Position numbers and translations under genes: made by a program. The notes under the pieces were generated by a model. That model was not told the origin of the DNA. It ran no database searches and worked only from the letters and a program-made list of their open reading frames with translations. This document shows positions 1 through 4,794 of a stretch of DNA of 6,563 nt, one piece after another. This DNA is from Mycobacterium sp. (lineage in GTDB: Bacteria; Actinomycetota; Actinomycetes; Mycobacteriales; Mycobacteriaceae), in the NCBI GenBank assembly GCA_018500005.2, contig JAHBAP020000254.1, positions 1 to 6,563 of the forward strand, read 5' to 3'. How positions within the stretch are numbered: position 1 is the stretch's first letter; every line of letters starts with the position of its first letter.

Positions 1-1
1 G

Positions 2-382
2 CTGGCGGAGGAGTCCAACGCGCTGTGTCTGTTCGACCGCGCCGCGGGCACCGTCTACACCCTGCCTGCCCCGGTCAAGGGCATGCAGTTCGAGTTTCGG
101 ACCACTGTCGCGTGCACGTCCAACGCTCACAAGGTCATCACGGACGCGGCAACGTCGTTCCTGGTTGGCTCTGTGATGGGCGGATCTCTGACGGTCGCCG
201 ACTCGGGGGACGTGTTCCAGGGCAACGGCACCACCCACCGGGCTGTGAGCATGAATGGCTCTACCACCGGCGGCCTGATCGGTGGGAGCGTCACGTTCAC
301 GGCCATCAGCTCAACGGTGTGGTCTGTTGAGGGCGATTACGTCGGCTCCGGCACCCTGGCCGATCCGTTCGCGACGTCGTGA
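2..382 (+). CDS. Small phage virion-associated protein of unknown function, 5'-partial
   Basis: The reading frame is open from the left edge to a TGA at 380-382, giving 126 visible residues. The gene starts outside the window. The first internal ATG (83) has no well-spaced ribosome binding site, and the 27 codons before it (with FDRAAGTVYTLPAP) read as part of the same protein. From memory, this type of small phage protein has a DRAAG..TLPAP segment followed by TSNAHKVITDA (visible residues 40-50), and is found near capsid genes. The rest is rich in Gly, Thr, Ser and Val with short alternating hydrophobic stretches, which suggests an all-beta fold. There are no Cys-rich, transmembrane or catalytic motifs. 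It lies just upstream of the tail-completion genes, where P22-like phages have their head genes, so a capsid decoration or head-surface role is plausible but inferred. The biochemical function is unknown. Confidence 0.75.
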   Translation: MAEESNALCLFDRAAGTVYTLPAPVKGMQFEFRTTVACTSNAHKVITDAATSFLVGSVMGGSLTVADSGDVFQGNGTTHRAVSMNGSTTGGLIGGSVTFTAISSTVWSVEGDYVGSGTLADPFATS

Positions 383-389
383 TGAGCGC

Positions 390-409
390 GGCCGGCCCCA
401 CAGCCGGCC
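390..409 (+). other. GC-rich intergenic stem-loop
   Basis: GGCCGGC (390-396) and GCCGGCC (403-409) form a perfect 7-bp G/C stem around a 6-base loop, beginning 7 bases after the stop of the first gene. No T-run follows (the next bases are CATCCCACCC), so it is not a classical Rho-independent terminator. It could mark or protect the 3' end of the upstream mRNA, or cause partial termination between the head-side gene and the tail cassette. It sits in the longest non-coding gap of the window (52 bases). It could also be chance in GC-rich DNA. Confidence 0.35.
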
Positions 410-422
410 CATCCCACCCAGC

Positions 423-429
423 AAGGGAG
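423..429 (+). promoter_or_regulatory. Ribosome binding site that fixes the start of the HeH/LEM-like gene
   Basis: AAGGGAG ends 5 bases before the ATG at 435. The reading frame is open further upstream (an ATG at 282), but that extension would overlap most of the preceding gene's C-terminus and encodes Arg/Pro/Ser-rich sequence typical of an out-of-frame reading. This site therefore supports 435 as the true start. Confidence 0.65.
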
Positions 430-434
430 ATCGC

Positions 435-719
435 ATGGCATACGTCAAACATCCACTGCATGGCAACCGGCACGTCAGCGACGCCGAGGCCGACGCCATG
501 GTGGCGGCTGGGTGGGTGAAGTGGCCGCGCCCATGGGCGGTGAAGAATGCGGCGCCTCAGGACGAACCGGCACAAGCCTCCTCGCAGTTGCCACCGGCTT
601 CGACTCCTGCAGGCGCCGCGCCGGACACCGTGGATAGCGTTCGGGCGCAGCTGGATGCGCGCGGCATCAAGTACCACCCGAACGCGGGCCTGAAGAAGCT
701 GCAGGCATTGCTGGGGTGA
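435..719 (+). CDS. Small phage protein with C-terminal HeH/LEM-like motif
   Basis: This 94-residue protein starts at the ATG after AAGGGAG and ends at TGA 717-719. It has three parts. Residues 1-35 hold a compact segment (HPLHGNRHV, AGWVKWPRP) of a kind common in small phage structural-region proteins. Residues 36-64 are a Pro/Ala/Gln-rich, probably disordered linker. Residues 66-93 read VDSVRAQLDARGIKY followed by Asn, Gly and a Lys/Leu helix, which fits the HeH/LEM helix-extended-loop-helix pattern (helix, short 'Gly-Ile-x-Tyr' turn, helix ending in Leu-Leu). HeH/LEM and related SAP-type folds often bind DNA or proteins, so a DNA or connector contact is possible, but this is inference. The following gp4-like gene is in the same frame and begins 3 bases after the stop, so the two are co-translated. 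The protein is probably not essential to the recognisable P22 core, since it has no counterpart at this position there. Confidence 0.85.
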   Translation: MAYVKHPLHGNRHVSDAEADAMVAAGWVKWPRPWAVKNAAPQDEPAQASSQLPPASTPAGAAPDTVDSVRAQLDARGIKYHPNAGLKKLQALLG

Positions 720-720
720 C
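715..720 (+). promoter_or_regulatory. Ribosome binding site for a GTG start, overlapping the previous stop codon
   Basis: GGTGAC contains the TGA stop (717-719) of the preceding gene and lies 2 bases before the GTG at 723. GGTGA can pair with the UCACC part of the 16S rRNA 3' end, which suits a short spacing. No other start codon in this frame lies near the beginning of the conserved protein, so GTG is chosen. Confidence 0.5.
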
Positions 721-722
721 GC

Positions 723-1391
723 GTGACCACTGCGCGCGCCATCATCACCGACTCCCTGAAGTTCGGGCTGAACAGGCTGTCTCCTGGCGAGACGCTCAGC
801 GCCGACACGGCGGCTGACTGCCTGCTGGCGCTCAACGCGATTGCGGACGCCATCAACGGCGGCAAGGCGCTGCTGTTCCGCGAGATCCTGACGGCCTCAG
901 GGTCGGGCATCAGCGCAGCCACGGCGTCCCTGGGCACGGCATGGGCCACCCTGAGCCCAGGCGACGAGATCCTGGGCGTCACCTACAACGACGGCAGCCA
1001 GGACATCCCGCTGCGGCCTCTGACGATGCAGCAGTACCACGAGCGCATCGCGGAGAAGGCAATCGCCGACGCGCCGAGCTACTGGGCTGACGACGGCCTG
1101 GCGACGCTGTACTTCTACCCCGTCCCGACCGGCCAGACCATCACGCTGCGCACCAAGGCTGCGGTGACGGAGTTCGCGGACCTCGACACCGACTACACCC
1201 TGCCGAAGGGCTGGCGGTCTGCCCTCGGCGACATGCTCACGGAGCGGCTTGCGCAGACGATGAACCCCGGCGTGCTGCCGGAGGCCAAGCGCAAGGCCGC
1301 CGTCGCCCGGGCGCGCCTGGCGACGCAGAGCATCGATCCGGCCATCCTCAGCGGCAACCGTGACCGCTGCAGCATCCTGGTGGACGGCTGA
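723..1391 (+). CDS. P22 gp4-like tail accessory factor (head completion protein)
   Basis: This 222-residue protein resembles the P22 gp4 tail accessory family. In P22, gp4 is the first tail factor to bind the portal after packaging; it begins closing the channel and makes a platform for gp10. Visible features are an N-terminal helix pair (residues 2-48: ARAIITDSLKFGLNRLSPGE, then ADCLLALNAIADAI), a central part with FYPVPTGQTITLRTKA (131-146), and a C-terminal section with LPKGW (160-164) and a Lys/Arg/Ala-rich helix (187-200). These match the usual organisation: two helices, a beta layer with FYP.P, then LP.G and a helical tail. It is longer than P22 gp4 (166 residues), mostly in the middle. 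Peptidoglycan hydrolase activity has been reported for P22 gp4, but no catalytic pair can be identified here. The stop overlaps the ATG of the gp10-like gene by one base (TGATG). Assignment rests on motif pattern and gene order. Confidence 0.85.
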   Translation: MTTARAIITDSLKFGLNRLSPGETLSADTAADCLLALNAIADAINGGKALLFREILTASGSGISAATASLGTAWATLSPGDEILGVTYNDGSQDIPLRPLTMQQYHERIAEKAIADAPSYWADDGLATLYFYPVPTGQTITLRTKAAVTEFADLDTDYTLPKGWRSALGDMLTERLAQTMNPGVLPEAKRKAAVARARLATQSIDPAILSGNRDRCSILVDG

Positions 1392-2776
1392 TGGCCGGCA
1401 GTCGCGCGATCCAGTGCATCGGTCCGAGCTACCACCTCGCCGACCGCAAGAGCGCCGTCCAGCGGACGGTGAACCTCTACATGCGCGAGGTGGAGGGTGT
1501 CGGCGAGGACCTGCAGGTCGTGCTCGACAGCGCGCCTGGATTGGTGGAGTACGCGGACCTCGGCGCGACGGTGCGCGGCAGCTACGCAACCGACACCAGG
1601 TGGTTCGTCGCGGCTGGGCAGCAGTTGTACGAGCTGACGTCCGGTTCTGCGGTGTCCATGGGGTCGCTGGCATCCACCAGCGGGTTCGTCTCGATGTGCC
1701 ACGGCCGTGACCAACTCGTGGCCGTGGACGGCCAGAACGGCTACGTGCTGCGGCTGAACACCGACGACTTCGCGCAGATCACCGACTCCGATTGGCGCGG
1801 GGCCGACCACGTGGTGGAGATCGACGGCTACTTCGTGTTCGTTGACCCGGACACGGACCAGTTCTACCTGTCAGCCATTGACGATGCCACCAGCCTGGAT
1901 GCGCTGGACTTCAGCTCAGCCGACAAGCAGCCGGACAACATTGTGACGCACCGGGTGCACAAGAGTGAGCTGGTGTTCCTCGGCACCACGTCTGGCGAGT
2001 TCTGGGTCAATAGTGGGGACGCCGACTTCCCGTTCGTGCGATACAACTCCACACCGATGGATGTTGGCATCGTCGGCAAGCGCGCTGTCGTTGGCGCAGC
2101 CGACACACTGTTCTGGGTCGGCCAGACCAAGAGCAGTCGCGGCATCGTCTACATGCTGGTCGGGCACCAGCCGGTGCCGGTGAGTGACGCGGCGGTACAC
2201 GAGGCCCTGCAGGCCCCCGGCGTCGATCTGTCGCAGTGCGTGCTGAGCACCTACCAGCGCGGCAAGAACGAGTTCGTATGCGTCAATGCGCCCGGGATGT
2301 CAACGACCTGGTGCTATGACGCCGTGACCAAGCAGTGGCACGAGCGGGCCCGCCTGGACAACGGCGAGTTCGCGCCGAGGCAGGACGAGGCGTTCGTGCT
2401 GTTCGGCGGGCAGGTCTACACCTACTTCGGCACGAAGATCTACCGCGTCGACCCATCTGCCTACACGCTGGCCGGCGATCCACTGGTGCGGGAGCGGACC
2501 TGGCCGCACCTCAGGAACCCGAGCATGGAGCCGATCGCGTTCCGCGGCTTGGAGCTTGGCTGTACGACGGGATATGGCGGAAACATCAGCCTCACCCTGA
2601 GCAACGACGGCGGCACCACATGGGGCCCGCCGCTGCTCCGGTCTCTGGGCGCCATCGGGCAGTGGATGCAGCGTGTCAGGTGGCTGAACCTCGGCAGCGC
2701 ACATGACAGGGTGTTCCGACTGCGCTGCAGCGAGGCGGTGCCGTTGACCATCCATCAAGCGGCGGTGGACGCATGA
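1391..2776 (+). CDS. P22 gp10-like packaged DNA stabilization protein / tail hub
   Basis: At 461 residues this is close to P22 gp10 (472 residues). In P22, gp10 binds below gp4 at the portal vertex, stops DNA leaking out of the filled head and forms the hub to which tailspikes and the needle attach. Family-type features are the N-terminal GPSY (11-14) and VNLYMREVE (27-35) followed by SAPGL (47-51); FVFVDPDTDQFYLS (148-161); SADKQPDNIV (176-185); ELVFLGTTSGEFWVNSGD (193-210); and a C-terminal NLGSAHDRVFRLRCSEAVPL (433-452). Many short beta segments throughout suggest a beta-propeller-like fold. Residues 404-411 (SNDGGTTW) fit the Asp-box pattern S-x-D-x-G-x-T-W, a turn frequent in propeller blades. 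The ATG at 1391 follows GGTGGA by 6 bases and overlaps the previous stop. At the 3' end ATGA (2773-2776) couples it to the fibre gene. No transmembrane segment or enzymatic motif is seen. Confidence 0.92.
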   Translation: MAGSRAIQCIGPSYHLADRKSAVQRTVNLYMREVEGVGEDLQVVLDSAPGLVEYADLGATVRGSYATDTRWFVAAGQQLYELTSGSAVSMGSLASTSGFVSMCHGRDQLVAVDGQNGYVLRLNTDDFAQITDSDWRGADHVVEIDGYFVFVDPDTDQFYLSAIDDATSLDALDFSSADKQPDNIVTHRVHKSELVFLGTTSGEFWVNSGDADFPFVRYNSTPMDVGIVGKRAVVGAADTLFWVGQTKSSRGIVYMLVGHQPVPVSDAAVHEALQAPGVDLSQCVLSTYQRGKNEFVCVNAPGMSTTWCYDAVTKQWHERARLDNGEFAPRQDEAFVLFGGQVYTYFGTKIYRVDPSAYTLAGDPLVRERTWPHLRNPSMEPIAFRGLELGCTTGYGGNISLTLSNDGGTTWGPPLLRSLGAIGQWMQRVRWLNLGSAHDRVFRLRCSEAVPLTIHQAAVDA

Positions 2777-3813
2777 GCACGGTCACTCCGCCGCGCGCCG
2801 GCATCCCGATTGGAAGGCTGCGAATCGGCGACAAGGTCTTCGAAGTCGAGGCCGATGGCGAGTACCTGAGGTTCTTCGCGTCGATGGTGACACGGGTCGG
2901 CGGCGTCACTGGAACCGGCACAGAAGAACTGGTCGTCAGCCAGTTCGAGGACGCCGGCATCGAGGAGTGCAAGGCGCAGCTCTACGCCTGGCGCGACGAG
3001 GCGGCGCAGGGCACAGAGGCAGCGCTGCGCGAGGAAATAGCATTGCTGCGTTCTCGCCTGGCTGCTCTGGAGCAGCGTCCCGAGCGCGACGGCGCGATCA
3101 CCCTGGCCGCAGCCATGGGGATCCTGCCGATCGCCAATGGTGGCACCGGGCAATCATCTCAGCAGGCGGCCTTGAACGCGCTCACTGGAGCGGTCACGAA
3201 CAACCGCGTTCTGAGGGCGAACGGGACGAACATTGTCCTGGCGCAGGTCGCGCTGACCACGGATGTCACCGGAGTGCTGCCGACCTCGAATGGCGGCACC
3301 GGCACCACGACAGTGGCGTTTCCGGCGTCGGGGACGTTGGGCTCGCTGTCGCTTGCGCAGTCGTGGACGCAGACCAACACCTACACCAAGAGCGGAGACG
3401 GCACCGCGTCAGCGATCTTGCTTAGCGCCAACAGGCCGTGCGTGCACTGGCACGAAGCTGACGGAGCCGCAGACGCAAAGCGCTGGAACGTGCGGGTGGA
3501 AGCCGGTTCCTGGCGGGTGCGCATTCAGGACGACGCTGAAACGGTCGATCGAGACGCCATCGTGGTCTCGCGCGCCGGCAATGCTGTCACCGACGTGTCC
3601 GTCGGGAACGCTACCGACAACCCGACGTTCACCGCCGCCGGCACCGGCGGGATCCGTCACGGCAGCTCCACGCTGCTGGCCACCACGGCCGCGCTGGCCA
3701 ACGGTGCCGCTGCAGCAGGCGGCACGCTCACCAACGCACCCGCTGCAGGGAACCCCACGAAGTGGGTGCCGATCAACGACAACGGGACGACCCGGTACAT
3801 CCCGGCATGGTGA
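2773..3813 (+). CDS. Tail fibre or needle-like protein with coiled coil and NGGTG repeats
   Basis: This 346-residue protein overlaps the gp10-like gene by four bases. Residues 14-44 (GRLRIGDKVFEVEADG, then RFFASMVTRVGG) form a small N-terminal domain seen in many phage proteins, likely the virion-attachment part. Residues 81-102 are a clear heptad coiled coil, with Leu85, Ile89, Leu92, Leu96 and Leu99 at a/d spacing. Two fibre-type repeats follow, LPIANGGTGQSS (118-129) and LPTSNGGTGTTT (169-180), exactly 51 residues apart; the first runs into QAALNALTGA. The C-terminal part is Gly/Thr/Ala-rich and beta-like (residues 181-320). It ends with NPTKWVPINDNGTTRYIPAW, an ending I recognise from other phage fibre-type proteins. 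These are hallmarks of trimeric fibres. The gene holds the position of the P22 tail needle gene 26, so it may be the needle, a fibre or both. No chaperone or esterase domain is evident. Receptor specificity is unknown. Confidence 0.8.
   Translation: MSTVTPPRAGIPIGRLRIGDKVFEVEADGEYLRFFASMVTRVGGVTGTGTEELVVSQFEDAGIEECKAQLYAWRDEAAQGTEAALREEIALLRSRLAALEQRPERDGAITLAAAMGILPIANGGTGQSSQQAALNALTGAVTNNRVLRANGTNIVLAQVALTTDVTGVLPTSNGGTGTTTVAFPASGTLGSLSLAQSWTQTNTYTKSGDGTASAILLSANRPCVHWHEADGAADAKRWNVRVEAGSWRVRIQDDAETVDRDAIVVSRAGNAVTDVSVGNATDNPTFTAAGTGGIRHGSSTLLATTAALANGAAAAGGTLTNAPAAGNPTKWVPINDNGTTRYIPAW
3809..3813 (+). promoter_or_regulatory. Ribosome binding site that fixes the start of the 110-residue gene
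   Basis: GGTGA ends 4 bases before the ATG at 3818 and contains the TGA stop (3811-3813) of the fibre gene. The reading frame extends far upstream of 3818, but only as an out-of-frame reading of the fibre gene. The conserved protein begins MSTISKPLFG at this ATG. The same 12 bases, GGTGAACTGATG, recur at the next gene start (4141-4152). Confidence 0.55.
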
Positions 3814-3817
3814 ACTG

Positions 3818-4150
3818 ATGAGCACGATCTCCAAGCCCCTGTTCGGATCGAAGCATGCGGAGAACTCGCAGACGACGCAGTACACCGCGTCTGGTGTTCG
3901 CACGATCATCGACAAGTTCACCGGCTACAACAGCACCGGTGGCGCGGTTACGCTGGCGATCAACCTGGTTGCCAACGCTGGGACGGCTGGTGCCAGCAAC
4001 CTCTGTGTGCTCAAGAGCATCGCCGCTGGCGAGACCTACACGTTCCCCGAGGTCGTCGGGCACTCTCTTGAGCCCGGCGGGTTCATCAGCACGATCGCTG
4101 GGGCCTCTTCTGCCATTGTGATCCGCGCCAGCGGCAGGGAGGTGAACTGA
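3818..4150 (+). CDS. Small phage structural-module protein of unknown function
   Basis: This 110-residue protein starts at ATG 3818 and ends at TGA 4148-4150. Sequence features are SQTTQYTASGVRTIIDKFTG (17-36), NSTGGAVTLAINLV (38-51), SIAAGETYTFPEVVGHSLEP (67-86), GGFISTIAG (87-95) and SSAIVIRASGREVN (97-110). The alternating hydrophobic pattern, Gly turns and lack of long helices suggest a compact beta-sandwich. I recognise this pattern (Y.A, 'T..GGAVT', 'IAAGETY', 'L..GG.I', 'V.I.ASG.EV') from small hypothetical proteins in tailed-phage structural regions, none of which I can assign a function. It lies where P22 has gene 14, whose 155-residue product is a minor head/ejection-associated factor, but sequence similarity to gp14 is not apparent. 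A virion decoration or fibre-associated role is possible. It is coupled at both ends to its neighbours. Confidence 0.8.
   Translation: MSTISKPLFGSKHAENSQTTQYTASGVRTIIDKFTGYNSTGGAVTLAINLVANAGTAGASNLCVLKSIAAGETYTFPEVVGHSLEPGGFISTIAGASSAIVIRASGREVN
4136..4145 (+). promoter_or_regulatory. Strong extended ribosome binding site for the gp7-like gene
   Basis: AGGGAGGTGA matches the extended Shine-Dalgarno consensus AAGGAGGTGA at 9 of 10 positions and ends 4 bases before the ATG at 4150. It is the best ribosome binding site in the window, fitting an ejection protein needed in many copies per virion. It lies inside the last codons of the preceding gene (encoding Gly-Arg-Glu-Val). Confidence 0.65.
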
Positions 4151-4791
4151 TGGGCCTCTGGAGCGTGATCGGAACTGCGGTAGGGTCCGCGTTCGGCATG
4201 CCGCAGGTCGGCGCCATGGTCGGTGGCGCCATTGACCAAAGCAGCGCCACGCGCGACGCCCAGCGCGCCCAGCAGCGCGGGACGGACGCCGGCATCAACG
4301 AGCAGCGCAGGCAGTTCGACCTGACGCGCGAGGACTACGCGCCGTGGCGAGACACCGGCAAGCGAGCACTGGGAGCTCTGGAGACCGAGATCAACAGGCC
4401 GGTGACATCGGCAGATGTCATGGAGGACCCCGGCTACATGTTCGGGCTGCAGCAGGGCCAGCAGGCGCTTGACCGCAAGATTGCGGCGATGGGGGGCCGG
4501 GTGTCCGGAAACGCCCTGCGCGCTGCAGCGCGCTTCGGCACCGACTACGCCAGCACCGGCTACGGTGCGGCGTACCAGCGCCGGCAGGACCGCTTGAGCC
4601 GGCTGCAGACGCTGGCCGGGTTCGGGCAGACAGCCACCTCAGGGACGGCTGCGGCCGGCCAGAACTCGACCAACGCCATCTCGCAGGCGCTGCAGTCTCA
4701 GGGGGACGCCAACGCGGCGGCATCGATGGCTCGCGGGAACATCTGGGCCGATGCCGGCAACCAGATCACCGCGCTGTACGGGCGGAGGTAG
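4150..4791 (+). CDS. DNA ejection (DNA transfer) protein, P22 gp7-like
   Basis: This 213-residue protein resembles the P22 gp7 type of DNA transfer protein (229 residues in P22), which is packed in the head and released into the cell envelope before the DNA. Residues 7-28 form a hydrophobic Gly-rich segment with a glycine zipper, Gly8-x3-Gly12-x3-Gly16, then Gly21-x3-Gly25, suited to helix packing in a membrane. A charged helical part follows (32-65). The recognisable core is DPGYMFGLQQGQQALDR (93-109), MGGRVSGNALRAAARFGTDYAS (114-135) and QRRQDRLSRLQTLAGFGQTA (143-162). The C-terminus is Ala/Gln/Ser-rich. Its start overlaps the previous stop by one base and follows a strong ribosome binding site. 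P22 gp7 is known to lose about 20 N-terminal residues to a host oligopeptidase; here that would fall inside the zipper, but whether it happens is unknown. Confidence 0.85.
   Translation: MGLWSVIGTAVGSAFGMPQVGAMVGGAIDQSSATRDAQRAQQRGTDAGINEQRRQFDLTREDYAPWRDTGKRALGALETEINRPVTSADVMEDPGYMFGLQQGQQALDRKIAAMGGRVSGNALRAAARFGTDYASTGYGAAYQRRQDRLSRLQTLAGFGQTATSGTAAAGQNSTNAISQALQSQGDANAAASMARGNIWADAGNQITALYGRR
4784..4788 (+). promoter_or_regulatory. Ribosome binding site for the gp20-position gene
   Basis: GGAGG ends 6 bases before the ATG at 4795 and lies within the last codons of the gp7-like gene, just before its TAG stop. It supports 4795 as the start. This is a core Shine-Dalgarno with ordinary spacing, unlike the GGTGA-type sites of the five genes upstream. 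Confidence 0.6.
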
Positions 4792-4794
4792 AGC

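Noticed and set aside
25..330. Alternative + strand frame within the first gene
   Set aside because: The His/Arg/Gly-rich translation is a frame-shifted reading. The frame from position 2 to 382 carries the family-like pattern.
897..1673. Open frame on the - strand (258 codons)
   Set aside because: It lies opposite the gp4- and gp10-like genes and is Arg/Pro-rich low-complexity sequence. It would have no operon context, since all other genes are on the + strand.
3635..3650. Inverted repeat CCGCCGG / CCGGCGG
   Set aside because: It has a very short loop, sits inside the fibre coding sequence at Gly/Ala codons, and has no T-run. It is probably chance.
3263..3817. Upstream extension of the 110-residue gene
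   Set aside because: The extension is a Pro/Arg-rich out-of-frame reading of the fibre gene. The ribosome binding site at 3809-3813 and the conserved-looking N-terminus support the ATG at 3818.
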